The notes: generated by a model not told the origin, from the letters alone. A DNA stretch of 27,900 bases from Candidatus Omnitrophica bacterium UBA6233 (GCA_002440965.1 DJWJ01000034.1:636-28535); one strand, 5' to 3'. Shown: positions 1-8,737, counted from the stretch's first letter. Made by a program: numbers and translations.

Positions 1-760
1 GCCGGCGATATTCAGGGTAACGGTATTCCCCGGAGCTTTAACAGACTGCTCAAGAATTAAATCATTTCCTGATTCTTTGGTACTTATAGCGACATTCCCG
101 CCGTTATTTGTTACTCCAACCGTCCCATCTACGGTTGTGATTGTTAAATCGCCGGTATTAAGTATGTCGATTACGCCTGAGCCGGAGTTATAAGCTGCGA
201 ATTTATTTACCTGGGTTTCCAAGGTAACCGGCCAGCTCATATTGGTCTTTGTACCGTTTACAGTAAGAAGCTTTAATTCATCCGCAACGACATCGTCATA
301 ACCGTTATGATCATCATAGACAGCGCCGTTGATATCCAAGGTTACCCTCTTTCCAGGAGCCTTAACAGACTGCTCGAGAATTAAATTATTCCCTGATTCT
401 TTAGTAGCAAGGATAACATTGCCGTTGTCATTGGTTACGCCCGAGGTTGAGCCGACAGTAGTTACAGTTAGAGTGCCGGTATTAAGTATGTCGATTACGC
501 CTGAGCCTATGTTATGCGCTGCAAGTTTGCCTACCTGAATCTCCAAGGTAGAATTCATTCCGGAAGCGGTTGTCGTAATCCCGTTAATCGTGATAAGTTC
601 AAGCCCGGCCGCGACGATATCGTCATAACCGCCATGATTGTCTGCAACGGCGCCGGCGATATTCAGGGTAACGGTACCGCTGGCGGTTATATTATCAACC
701 AGGATAAGGTCGGAATGGGTAGTAATCTTTACGTCACCGCCCAAATTACTGATGCCGTTT
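1..760 (-). repeat. In-frame 324-bp (108-residue) tandem repeats in tpsA
   Basis: Identical anchors recur at a fixed distance: ACAGACTGCT at 41 and 365, and AGTATGTCGA at 161 and 485, both 324 bp (108 codons) apart. A related third copy begins near 652, where GCCGGCGATATTCAGG from base 1 reappears 651 bp on, again a multiple of three. In protein the unit carries the phrases QSVKAPG, ILNTG and YDD(I/V)VA. The array continues off the left edge, so its copy number is unknown. Confidence 0.85.
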
Positions 761-3609
761 CCAGATATAGTCAAATTACCAGTATTATCGATTTCGATAT
801 TCCCGACACTAGAATTTATAGCCTGAAGGTAGGCAACCGCTGTTTTAAGAGGACACCCTGAACCAATACCATTGACTGCGGAAAGAATAAGACTATTGGC
901 GGTGATATCAACTTGATTATTAGTACTAGTAATGGCTCCTTCAGAACTAAGGGTTACTTTACCGGTAGCAGTAAGCCCGCCAGTTACGCTTGCAGTTCCG
1001 CTAATAGCAGCCGGTGTGGTTTCATTTATATAGGAAGCTTTTATCCAATCTGCGCTACGGGTAACATGAGATATCCAGACTTCATCTATTGCGCCATCAA
1101 AACTCGGCTTATAGTTATTAGTGCTTTCCCCGATTGCAAGCGCAGCTGTTTGCGTAGCATTCTTAGCACTACCTGCGGTCCAGCTATAAATTCCAAGTAG
1201 CTGGCCATCACGGTAGGCCTTTAGGCCGGAAGAGTCAACCGTAACTGTCAAATAGACCCATGATGTTGAGGCAGACCCAAATAAGCTATTTAAGGGATAT
1301 ACCTTGTTTTGAGAATCACCGAAGTAATAAAAAGTATACCCGTTACTAGATCCAGTATTATATAAATCAAAATTCCAGCCGTTGCTAGAAGAACTGGTAT
1401 AGTTACCTAAAAATGCAGTCCAAGTTTCTTGATTAAGTGAATCAGCCTTAACCCACAGCGAAATAGTCAAAGGCAGTTCGTTAAATCTATTGCTATAAGC
1501 AACGACTATCTTATTATTAGAGATTCCGCTATAGTTACTCGCATCGCCTATTTCGCCATCAACGGTATTTACGTCCCCTACATTTGTGCCGTTATTGTTA
1601 TTTGATGTAGAATCGGAATAATCGCCGTCCATATGCTGTACCATGACATAATTGGCGCTCCACACATCGGAAGAATTATTAAAAGCATCAACAGGCAAAG
1701 CGGAATTATTATCATAATACATATAGAAAGTGGTATCCGAAGAATGGCTTAAGGTGGGTAATTTTACCCAGATATAAGCTACTCCATCAGAAATTGACCA
1801 CTTTTCCACTTCATACGATAACGCGTGTCCCTGGCTGTCTACAAAACGGATATTACTGTTTGAAAGGTCAAAATCAACACTGGTCAATTTGACTAAAACA
1901 GGAAAATCGGAAAGGTCGGAGGTTATACCTAAAGAAGCATAACTAATTGTAAAAGTGCCCTTATGCCCCCAAGTAGGGGCAATGGTAAGTAAATTTTTGG
2001 CGGTAATCTGAAGATCTTTCGCGGATTGGATAGCTCTTACTGTTACATTAACGCCGCTTATACTGATATCCCCTGCGGTAGAACTAGTAGTCTTTATTAG
2101 ACCGAACTCCTGGTAGAAATCTCCTACACCGTCATTATTATTGTCTGCTATAAAAGTGAGGCTTCCGTTATTAACGGTTAAATCGCCTCTAACGGTAAGA
2201 TTATTAACTGCGGTAAAGGTAGTATTTACATTATAAATACCGCCTTCTACTATCAAATCATCGGGGTCAAGTATTGCAGTCCCAGTTTTATACCCCGGAG
2301 GAGCCCGGCCGGATAATATACCAAAGAATCCCAATTGTTTATATGCACTAACCTCAATAAAACCGGCATCCCCGACGCCTGAACCTGCTGAAACATCAAT
2401 TACAGCGTTTTTATTTACTGTCGTATTGCCACCGGTTGAGTTTACAGTAACTCTGCCCCCAACGCCAACAATACCTAAGGCCCGGGCTTCAACTGAACTG
2501 CCTTCATCTAAAACAGTGGCTGTCTCGGAAACAATAGTGACTTCTCCTGCTGTGCCGCCTTCAAGGGCGTTAGCAGAAATTAAACCCTGTTGTAAAATGG
2601 TGCCTGCCTGGATATTTATCAAGCCGCCATTAGGCAAGCCATCTACGCCATCAGCTATTATCTTACCTATATTAATGAACTCTGTGCCGAGAGCGCTGAT
2701 GGAAATCTTGCCGGCATCCAGTGTGCCGCTGTTAATGATGGGCGCGCCTTGCGCAACTAATTCAATTACGCCATTGTGATTTTCTACGCTGGTCGCCTGG
2801 ATTACACCGGTGTTATTTACGGCATAATCAAAAACCTTGTTTAATACCTTGGCAGTCAGAATGATCTTGCCGCCATTAGCGGTAATCGAACCGGTATTTT
2901 TAACAGCGCTGTCAAATTTATTGCCATCCGGCCCGAACACTTCGCTCTGCACCGCTTTGTCAATAACCACTGAAATGTCCGCGGCATCATCCAAAGCCAG
3001 AGTAATCGCTTCACCGCTTGCCAAAACTACCGTGCCCAAGCTGGCTTCCACGGAAATATTGCCGAGGTTCTGCACTGCTTGTGACAGTAAAATGACATAA
3101 CCGCCATTACGGATATGGATATTGCCGCGGTTGACAATGAAAGAATTCGCGCCGTCTTGAAAGAATTTATACTTGCCGCTTAAGAAATCGGCATTGGTAA
3201 TATTTAAAGTAGAAGCAAGGAAACCCGCCGCATTGATATTGGCGGTTGAAGCGATGTTGATACCGTTGGAATTAATTAGATAGATGATGCCATTGGCAGT
3301 AAGTGTTCCGGCGATATCCGAAACACTGCTTCCGGTAACGCGGTTTAACGCGGCCGAGGTAACGCTATTCTGAATGAAATTGACTACTTCGTTTGCGGCA
3401 ATACTAAAGCTGGAGTAATCAATAACGACTTTATCGGTAGCGGCGGTAATGGTAAGCGCGGTATTATCGCTGGAATATTCAACGGTAGCGCTGCCTTGGG
3501 TAACTTTCGCGCCTTGAGGCAAGGCATATGAAAAAACAGGACAGCAGAATAACGCGATTGCGATTATTGCTGTCCTTAACCCGAAAACATTTTTGTTACG
3601 TAACGCCAT
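1..3609 (-). CDS. Two-partner-secretion exoprotein TpsA (filamentous haemagglutinin-like), 3' end outside the window
   Basis: One unbroken reading frame of 1203 codons begins at ATG 3609 and is still open at base 1, so the C-terminus is missing. Residues 1-29 are a signal peptide ending FSYA. Residues about 30-270 are the haemagglutination-activity (TPS) domain, with the family phrases LPQG near its start, NRVTG, and LINSNGINI in place of the classic NPNGI. Beta-helix-like repeats rich in G, N, T and V follow. About residues 545-640 match DUF2341 (FPVLVKL, IRFVDSQGH, MYYDNN), and about 655-820 match a LamG/concanavalin-like fold (ISLWVKAD, IDEVWISHVTRSADWIK). In-frame repeats of 108 residues fill the rest. 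The family is exported by Sec and then by TpsB to the cell surface or outside, usually as adhesin, toxin carrier or matrix protein. The tpsB gene lies just upstream on the same strand. Which of those jobs this protein does cannot be told without the C-terminus. Confidence 0.9.
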   Translation of the reverse strand, partial: MALRNKNVFGLRTAIIAIALFCCPVFSYALPQGAKVTQGSATVEYSSDNTALTITAATDKVVIDYSSFSIAANEVVNFIQNSVTSAALNRVTGSSVSDIAGTLTANGIIYLINSNGINIASTANINAAGFLASTLNITNADFLSGKYKFFQDGANSFIVNRGNIHIRNGGYVILLSQAVQNLGNISVEASLGTVVLASGEAITLALDDAADISVVIDKAVQSEVFGPDGNKFDSAVKNTGSITANGGKIILTAKVLNKVFDYAVNNTGVIQATSVENHNGVIELVAQGAPIINSGTLDAGKISISALGTEFINIGKIIADGVDGLPNGGLINIQAGTILQQGLISANALEGGTAGEVTIVSETATVLDEGSSVEARALGIVGVGGRVTVNSTGGNTTVNKNAVIDVSAGSGVGDAGFIEVSAYKQLGFFGILSGRAPPGYKTGTAILDPDDLIVEGGIYNVNTTFTAVNNLTVRGDLTVNNGSLTFIADNNNDGVGDFYQEFGLIKTTSSTAGDISISGVNVTVRAIQSAKDLQITAKNLLTIAPTWGHKGTFTISYASLGITSDLSDFPVLVKLTSVDFDLSNSNIRFVDSQGHALSYEVEKWSISDGVAYIWVKLPTLSHSSDTTFYMYYDNNSALPVDAFNNSSDVWSANYVMVQHMDGDYSDSTSNNNNGTNVGDVNTVDGEIGDASNYSGISNNKIVVAYSNRFNELPLTISLWVKADSLNQETWTAFLGNYTSSSSNGWNFDLYNTGSSNGYTFYYFGDSQNKVYPLNSLFGSASTSWVYLTVTVDSSGLKAYRDGQLLGIYSWTAGSAKNATQTAALAIGESTNNYKPSFDGAIDEVWISHVTRSADWIKASYINETTPAAISGTASVTGGLTATGKVTLSSEGAITSTNNQVDITANSLILSAVNGIGSGCPLKTAVAYLQAINSSVGNIEIDNTGNLTISGNGISNLGGDVKITTHSDLILVDNITASGTVTLNIAGAVADNHGGYDDIVAAGLELITINGITTTASGMNSTLEIQVGKLAAHNIGSGVIDILNTGTLTVTTVGSTSGVTNDNGNVILATKESGNNLILEQSVKAPGKRVTLDINGAVYDDHNGYDDVVADELKLLTVNGTKTNMSWPVTLETQVNKFAAYNSGSGVIDILNTGDLTITTVDGTVGVTNNGGNVAISTKESGNDLILEQSVKAPGNTVTLNIAG

Positions 3610-3687
3610 TACGAAACTTTCCAGCTTAACTTGAAGCTTGTTGAAATTATTGGGGTTATGATTCTATTAAAATAAAAACTTCAGATA

Positions 3688-3716
3688 AGTATGCCATATA
3701 AAAAGGCTCTCGTCAA
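3688..3716 (-). promoter_or_regulatory. Sigma70-type promoter of tpsA
   Basis: Read on the minus strand there is TTGACG (-35, 3711-3716), a 17-bp spacer and CATACT (-10, 3688-3693). It lies in the 128-bp gap after tpsB and predicts a leader of about 70 nt before the tpsA ATG at 3609. It suggests tpsA can be transcribed separately from tpsB. The -10 box matches the consensus at only four of six positions. Confidence 0.55.
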
Positions 3717-3737
3717 GTTTTCAACCAGTTATTTTTT

Positions 3738-5462
3738 CTAAAAATCTTTGGTAACCTGGGCCCAGGTCCGGGCGCCGTTGCCGTCCGACGGCATTTTACC
3801 CAAAGGCCAGGCTACTTCGACCCTAACGGAAAGGCTCTTGGGAAGATTAAAACGCACTCCACAACCCGCGGAACTCAAAGATTTGTTCTTATCCTGAGTG
3901 TCGGTGGGCCTTTTCAAATGCACCCTGCCCCAATCATAAAAAGTAACTATTCTCAAGGCATCATAGATTTTAACTTTGCTGAAAGGAACATTGATATCCT
4001 TGGGCAGTAAATACAAAGGGCAGGACCATTCAAAAGTCGTGGTATATCCCTGATCACCCACTGCCTCTGCCGAAGGATAACCACGCACATTGGTGATGCC
4101 GCCCAACTGGAATTGTTCGGTCGAAGGTAAAATATAAGGGCTCAATTGAACCTGGCTCTTCCACAAAAGCGTTGAAGAAAACGGCATTCTTTGCAGTCTC
4201 AATAAATTTATGCCATTCTTGACAAACTTGCCTCCTGCCCCGGAAGTGCTGGCATTGCTGTCTTTTGCTTTTAACCCGCCCATAATATTCGGTATGCCGC
4301 AATCCAACTCATAAGTGAATATGGTCCGGCCGAACATATCGGACAAATCCATATCAAAACCGGCCTTGGCAATACGCAACCGGTCTTTGCTGGTAAGCAC
4401 ATTCTCCTGGTAATTGTTAACGTCTTTGTAATCGAATCCTAAATTAAGATTCATATCAAAATTCTCGGTATCTATCAGGCTCTGGTTGGCGAATAAACCG
4501 TAAAGCTTACTCCTGCCGTGAACATCGGAATCTTTATACTCTTTACCCAACTTTACCCTGCTTAAAGTGGCGTAAGCTCCCGCTTCCAAAGTGTTATTTA
4601 CCGGGGCGGTATAACGCAGACTGTTTAAGTAGTAGGTTCCGGCCTCGGCCATCTGATATTGATAGCTCAATTTATCGTCAAAACCCAAAAGATTGTTATC
4701 TGTAAAACGGGCTGAATACCTGTTTCCGTGTATATAACGGGAGCCGAAATTATCGTAGTCAAAGCCGACGTGTATAGGCAGATTGTCTTTTACCTCCAAG
4801 GTTAAATCCGTAGTGCCGGGCTCTTTACCCGGGGCAAGCACGGTTTTGCAAAACCTGTCCGGAGCCTCGTTTACTTTAATCAAATCTTTCCTTAATATAT
4901 TGTAATTAAACGGCGCGCCTTTTTTCAGGGTAATTTTACTCTTAAGCAGCCTTGAACTGAAATAGCGGTTACCCCTTACATCTATACTCCCCATCATCCC
5001 TTCCAAAACCCGGATCTCTACAACGCCCTCCGCTCCTATTTTCTGGGGAGGCAGGTAAGCGCGCGAAGTAATATAACCATCCTGCCGGTAAATATCGGTA
5101 ATCTTATCCGCCGCTTTTTGCAATTCTTTGATGGTAATTGTTTGATTTTCCAAAGTCTTGGTTATGGCTTCGATTTCTTTAACGGATATCAGGGTGACTC
5201 CGGTAACGTTGATTTTCTTGGGGGTTATTTTTTCCAAGGAATCGATTTTTGCCTGAGGAGGGTTCAATTCCGGCGGAGCCTCAGGAGTTTTTCTTTTAGC
5301 TTCTACCCTGCTTCTAAGCTCTGCATTCTGGTCTTCCAAGCTTGTTTTTCTTTCTTCGGCGCTTAATTCTGCGGTAGGCGAAGGAGCAGCGAAAGAGAAA
5401 TTGCTGAGAAAAAATAAAAAAAGGCCCGTAAATATTAAAGCAAGTATCCTGTCTCTGCGCAT
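3738..5462 (-). CDS. TpsB/ShlB/FhaC-family outer-membrane transporter
   Basis: A 574-residue Omp85-superfamily pore that would carry the TpsA protein across the outer membrane. The ATG at 5462 is chosen because AAGGAG sits 6 nt before it and a clean signal peptide follows (residues 1-25, ending NFSFA). An ATG 13 codons upstream lacks both. Residues 30-78 are a charged, probably helical linker. A ShlB-type POTRA covers about 83-155 (NVTGVTL ... VLEG) and a second POTRA about 157-226. The barrel runs from 229 to the last residue, Phe, as is usual for outer-membrane barrels. The NVRGY motif of the FhaC plug loop is present. The lone-POTRA gene ends 22 bp upstream, and tpsA begins 128 bp downstream after its own promoter. 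The pairing of TpsB with that TpsA is inferred from adjacency. Confidence 0.93.
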   Translation of the reverse strand: MRRDRILALIFTGLFLFFLSNFSFAAPSPTAELSAEERKTSLEDQNAELRSRVEAKRKTPEAPPELNPPQAKIDSLEKITPKKINVTGVTLISVKEIEAITKTLENQTITIKELQKAADKITDIYRQDGYITSRAYLPPQKIGAEGVVEIRVLEGMMGSIDVRGNRYFSSRLLKSKITLKKGAPFNYNILRKDLIKVNEAPDRFCKTVLAPGKEPGTTDLTLEVKDNLPIHVGFDYDNFGSRYIHGNRYSARFTDNNLLGFDDKLSYQYQMAEAGTYYLNSLRYTAPVNNTLEAGAYATLSRVKLGKEYKDSDVHGRSKLYGLFANQSLIDTENFDMNLNLGFDYKDVNNYQENVLTSKDRLRIAKAGFDMDLSDMFGRTIFTYELDCGIPNIMGGLKAKDSNASTSGAGGKFVKNGINLLRLQRMPFSSTLLWKSQVQLSPYILPSTEQFQLGGITNVRGYPSAEAVGDQGYTTTFEWSCPLYLLPKDINVPFSKVKIYDALRIVTFYDWGRVHLKRPTDTQDKNKSLSSAGCGVRFNLPKSLSVRVEVAWPLGKMPSDGNGARTWAQVTKDF

Positions 5463-5484
5463 AAAACTCTCCTTATTTAATATT

Positions 5485-5910
5485 TTATTCTTTGGCCTCA
5501 ATTATAAGCTTATAACCTTCTATCCGATAAGATATCTGCGGAAGCGCCTGATGAGGTTTTTTTCGGTAAAGTTCTTTGAGCGAATCGATAAGCTGCTGGA
5601 TATCTTTCGGGGTAAGCCAATGCCGGAAATAAGGTTCAATCACGGCGTTAACTTCGCCGCTGTCAAGAAGGGTAACTCCTTTTACAACGATATTCTCAAT
5701 ATACGCCTTCTGCCCTTTTTCTATCTTTTCTTCCAAGCGGCCGTATCCTTCCAAATCCTCAAGGCTCTTTTGAACTTGCGCAACTGCCTGCTGGGAAGAA
5801 GGTTGCCCGGCAAAAGAAGTATTTAACGCGGTAAACAACAAACTTAAAAACAAAACTATATTTCTTGCAGCTGAAGCAAAGTTATATATAGAGGTAAGAG
5901 CCTTTGCCAT
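5485..5910 (-). CDS. Secreted single-POTRA protein upstream of tpsB
   Basis: A 141-residue protein. Residues 1-34 look like a signal peptide (hydrophobic 18-30, ending TSFA), 38-68 a charged coil-like linker, and 70-141 one ShlB-type POTRA domain (IENIVVKGVTLL, YFRHWLTPKDIQQLI, ELYRK, YKLIIEAKE). The chain stops exactly where a second POTRA or barrel would begin. The layout of signal, coil and POTRA matches the N-terminal 155 residues of TpsB next door, and the shared VKGVTLL/VTGVTLI phrases suggest a duplicated and shortened tpsB front end. A periplasmic helper that contacts the exoprotein or TpsB is a reasonable inference, but I know of no characterised counterpart. The ribosome-binding site is weak. 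The gap from aroB is 21 bp and to tpsB 22 bp, so it is probably cotranscribed with both. Confidence 0.8.
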   Translation of the reverse strand: MAKALTSIYNFASAARNIVLFLSLLFTALNTSFAGQPSSQQAVAQVQKSLEDLEGYGRLEEKIEKGQKAYIENIVVKGVTLLDSGEVNAVIEPYFRHWLTPKDIQQLIDSLKELYRKKPHQALPQISYRIEGYKLIIEAKE

Positions 5911-5931
5911 CTTTTATCTGCCTTATATTGC

Positions 5932-7017
5932 TTATTTTAGCCTGCTCTTTAGCGCCGTTTCAATAATTTCCAGAGGAACATCTTTTACAACCCTGGCCTT
6001 GCCTAATCCCGCGGCTAAAACCAGCCTGTTTCTTGAACCGATAAATTTCTTATCCCGGTAGAACGCTTTTATAATCTTTTTAAGCGTCAGTCCCTTTATT
6101 TGAACAGGAAGCCCGGATTTTTTAATGACATTCTCGACTCTAACCTTTAAGCTATTATTTATAAAGCCCAAATCCCGGCTTATTTCCAAAGCCGCCAGCA
6201 TTCCCAAGGCTACGGCTTCGCCATGGGTATATTTAAAACCTGAAGCGGCTTCGATAGCATGGCCTGCGGTGTGGCCGAAATTTAAAATTGTCCGCAAGCC
6301 TTTATCTTCCCGCTCATCGCGCTGCACTATATCCGCTTTGATTTTGCTTGAAGCGCTGACTACGCGCTCAAGCGCCTCTCTCTTAACCTTAAGAATATCC
6401 TTCCAATTTTTTTCTAAATAAGCAAAAAGTGAAGCATCTTTGATTACTCCGTATTTTATTATCTCGGCCAAACCGGTGCGTAATTGCCTTAGAGGAAGAG
6501 TCTTAAGCAAATCTACATCGCTAAGGACAAGGCGCGGCTGGTAAAACGCTCCAATCAGGTTCTTCCCCTCTTTTAAATCCACCGCGGTCTTTCCGCCGAT
6601 TGCAGAATCCACTTGAGCCAGCAAAGTGGTTGGTATTTGTATGTAAGGAATACCGCGTTTATAAATAGAGGCGACCAAACCGCTTAAGTCTCCGACAACT
6701 CCACCGCCCAGGGCGATGATAAAAGTGCGCTTTTTAAGGTCAAACCTTGCCAGATCATTTATTACGGAAACTAATATAGAAATAGACTTGCTTTTTTCCG
6801 TATCCGGAATAACCTTGACCTTAAAACTTAGCCCGCTTTTCTGCAATTCTCTGGATAGGCTAGAAAAACAGGCCTTTTTCACCAAAGGATTAGTAATTAC
6901 GTAAGCGCTATTTCCCAAATTTAATTTCCCGGCATATTTAGCCAACAGGGAAAGCGCGCCTGAACCTATCACTATATCGTAGGAACGCTTATCAAGTTTT
7001 ACTCTTATGGCGCGCAT
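5932..7017 (-). CDS. aroB: 3-dehydroquinate synthase
   Basis: A 361-residue cytoplasmic enzyme that converts DAHP to 3-dehydroquinate, the second step of the shikimate pathway, using NAD and a divalent metal. It shows the NAD-binding glycine run GGGVVGDLSG, the substrate and metal segments IPTTLLAQVDS, GGKTAVD and KNLIGAF, and the metal-ligand phrase NFGHTAGHAIE followed by HGEAVALG. Length is normal for AroB. The start ATG lies 2 bp after the stop of the site-2 protease gene, with GGAG close by, so translation is probably coupled. The next pathway gene, aroQ, is in a separate operon at 23172-23609. Confidence 0.97.
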   Translation of the reverse strand: MRAIRVKLDKRSYDIVIGSGALSLLAKYAGKLNLGNSAYVITNPLVKKACFSSLSRELQKSGLSFKVKVIPDTEKSKSISILVSVINDLARFDLKKRTFIIALGGGVVGDLSGLVASIYKRGIPYIQIPTTLLAQVDSAIGGKTAVDLKEGKNLIGAFYQPRLVLSDVDLLKTLPLRQLRTGLAEIIKYGVIKDASLFAYLEKNWKDILKVKREALERVVSASSKIKADIVQRDEREDKGLRTILNFGHTAGHAIEAASGFKYTHGEAVALGMLAALEISRDLGFINNSLKVRVENVIKKSGLPVQIKGLTLKKIIKAFYRDKKFIGSRNRLVLAAGLGKARVVKDVPLEIIETALKSRLK

Positions 7018-7019
7018 CT

Positions 7020-7637
7020 TTAAACTCCTAAAAGCCGCAAAATTAATTCAACTAGCGGCCAAACAAGCCAGTTTAAAGCTCCCAACCAAATCAAAGCTAG
7101 CAATATGATAAAAGAATACGCTTCGATTCCGGCATAACTGGAAGCTAACGGTTCAGGAAGCAATCCCATCAATATGCGCGAACCATCCAAAGGCGGGATA
7201 GGAATAAGATTAAAAACACCGAGGACCACATTGATAGCGATTAAATTAATAATTAAGGAAACTGCTATCAGAGGCAAAGGAATAACCCTTATTGTTACGG
7301 CAAGTATTGCCGCGAAAATAAAATTCACTGCCGGGCCGCTTGCTCCAATCAAAACCATATCTCTTTTAGGATTTTTAAGCGCCCAGTAATTGACCGGCAC
7401 CGGCTTGGCGGCGCCGAAAACAAATCTTCCTCCGGAACTGACAAAAAGAAGCAACGGTAAAATAAAGGTCCAAAACAAGTCTATGTGGGCGAGGGGATTA
7501 AGGGTTAACCTTCCGGAATATTTTGCGGTGGGATCCCCCAATTTAAAAGCGACCCATCCATGGGCAAATTCATGAACGGTCATAGCGATAACCAAAAGTC
7601 CGAAAGATAGGCCAAAAGCCAAAAGTAAACTTATCAA
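7020..7637 (-). CDS. Site-2 protease family (M50) membrane metalloprotease
   Basis: A 205-residue integral membrane protein. The zinc motif HEFAH is at 22-26 within the first hydrophobic helix, and the second metal-ligand motif NLIPIPPLDG is at 143-152, giving the ligands His22, His26 and Asp151 with Glu23 as the catalytic residue. Four or five further hydrophobic segments follow. This is the compact M50 type without a PDZ domain. Such enzymes cut membrane-embedded substrates, and the substrate here is unknown. The start is TTG at 7637, supported by GAGG 7 nt upstream and a TTGA overlap with the stop of the preceding SH3 gene. The first ATG, at codon 19, would remove most of the first helix. 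Confidence 0.9.
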   Translation of the reverse strand: MISLLLAFGLSFGLLVIAMTVHEFAHGWVAFKLGDPTAKYSGRLTLNPLAHIDLFWTFILPLLLFVSSGGRFVFGAAKPVPVNYWALKNPKRDMVLIGASGPAVNFIFAAILAVTIRVIPLPLIAVSLIINLIAINVVLGVFNLIPIPPLDGSRILMGLLPEPLASSYAGIEAYSFIILLALIWLGALNWLVWPLVELILRLLGV

Positions 7638-8455
7638 CTCACAACCTCAATTATCTTCACTTCAATCACGGGAGGCTTTTCCTGGGGAGCGCTGATTATT
7701 TTACCGACAACCTTGACTTTTCTGTAGTTAAGAGCATTTAGGCTGGCGCGGTTACCCTTCAACAAAAACACCTTATTGTCCGAAGTGATAAATTTATGGG
7801 TGGCTTTACGGAAAAATACCACTCCGTAAGGCTCAACCTTGCCCGTAAGAATAACCAACCCTTCAGAATTGCCGGAAATGCCCCCCGGTTCTTTAAGCGC
7901 GGGGGTTTCTTGCGCAGGCTTTACAGCCACAACGGCTTTATTCACAAACTTTTTATAAACCCAGCCGAAACTATTTTGGATAGGTTCGATTTTATACCAA
8001 TCCCCCGCCTCTGAAATTACGTTAACCACCTCTGCCTTATCAGCTATGCCGACAATAGGAGCGCTCTCGCCAGGCTTTAAACGGATATTAACGCGGTCCC
8101 CTAAAAGCTTGGCAGATAAACACCCGGGAGTCGTTTCCGGAACTGCCGCCGACGGAGAAAGTGACTCGGTTAATTTTATGCAGGCAACCAGGCTCTTTTT
8201 AATATAGACGGGGATTTTCCGGGGAAGCCTGACCTTATACCAGTCATACATCTCCAAGACCACTTCCACCTGCTCGCCTTTATCCAAAGCGGCTATTACA
8301 GTAGAATTGACATTCGCGTCATTGCGTAAATTTATGCCCTTGGCGTTAATCTCGCCGGTAAACGGCGCTTTCTCTTCGGCGTAAACCAAACCGAAAAATA
8401 AAACCAAGGCGGCTGGCGCAAAAATGACAGACTTCCAGGAATTTCTTGAACGCAT
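7634..8455 (-). CDS. Exported protein with two SH3b domains and an OB-like C-terminal domain
   Basis: 273 residues. A signal peptide covers 1-26 (ending VYA). Two bacterial SH3 domains follow, about 36-92 (INLRNDANVNS ... WYKVRLP) and 117-175 (VNIRLKPGES ... DWYKI ... GWVYKKFV), joined by a Ser/Pro-rich linker. Residues about 198-272 are beta-rich (TGKVEPYG, FLLKGN, VKVVGKI) and resemble a small OB-type fold, which is an inference from pattern only. SH3b domains usually bind peptidoglycan or peptides, so a periplasmic wall-associated role is likely, but no catalytic domain is present. The gene starts 3 bp after the PVC signature gene and overlaps the protease gene by 4 bp. Confidence 0.85.
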   Translation of the reverse strand: MRSRNSWKSVIFAPAALVLFFGLVYAEEKAPFTGEINAKGINLRNDANVNSTVIAALDKGEQVEVVLEMYDWYKVRLPRKIPVYIKKSLVACIKLTESLSPSAAVPETTPGCLSAKLLGDRVNIRLKPGESAPIVGIADKAEVVNVISEAGDWYKIEPIQNSFGWVYKKFVNKAVVAVKPAQETPALKEPGGISGNSEGLVILTGKVEPYGVVFFRKATHKFITSDNKVFLLKGNRASLNALNYRKVKVVGKIISAPQEKPPVIEVKIIEVVS

Positions 8456-8458
8456 AGG

Positions 8459-8734
8459 TTATTTCGCCTTACCTGCCTGCTTGGAAGGAGCTTCCTTGCC
8501 GGCTGCTGCTGCCGGAGATGCTCCCGCTTCTGCGGTCGCGGCAGTTTCCGCTTTCTCGGCTTTTTCTTTCTTAATCTTAATCCTTACGGTCTTTATTTTC
8601 GGAAGGCCATAGACTCTATCCCCTTCTTTCCATTCGCCTTTATCGAGCATTGTCCTGATGCGCTCCGTTCGCTTTAATACCGATCTTTGTTTCTTATCCT
8701 TTTCCGATATTGCCAATGATGGGTGTATCGACAT
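8459..8734 (-). CDS. PVC-superphylum signature small basic protein
   Basis: A 91-residue, strongly basic protein beginning MSIHPSL. Its first 56 residues hold the conserved core (SVLKRTERI, GEWKEGDRVYGLPKIKT), recognised as the small basic protein described as unique to Planctomycetes, Verrucomicrobia, Chlamydiae, Lentisphaerae and Omnitrophica. The published description reports non-specific DNA/RNA binding and suggests a housekeeping role. Residues 57-91 form a low-complexity Ala/Lys/Glu tail. AGGAGG about 8 nt before the ATG overlaps the stop codon of the SPOR gene and is the strongest ribosome-binding site in this part of the window, suggesting high expression. It is the best single taxonomic marker here. 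Confidence 0.9.
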   Translation of the reverse strand: MSIHPSLAISEKDKKQRSVLKRTERIRTMLDKGEWKEGDRVYGLPKIKTVRIKIKKEKAEKAETAATAEAGASPAAAAGKEAPSKQAGKAK

Positions 8735-8737
8735 TTT

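Noticed and set aside
1..760. CRISPR-like array
   Set aside because: The spacing is 324 bp and the repeats are in-frame coding units. There are no short direct repeats with unique spacers.
329..3100. Plus-strand open frames of 60-117 codons opposite tpsA
   Set aside because: They mirror the repetitive, coding minus strand. None has a ribosome-binding site or recognisable domain, and the minus frame is continuous with a clear family match.
4054..5366. Short open frames in both directions within tpsB
   Set aside because: They are shadows of the TpsB frame, which has full domain and barrel support.
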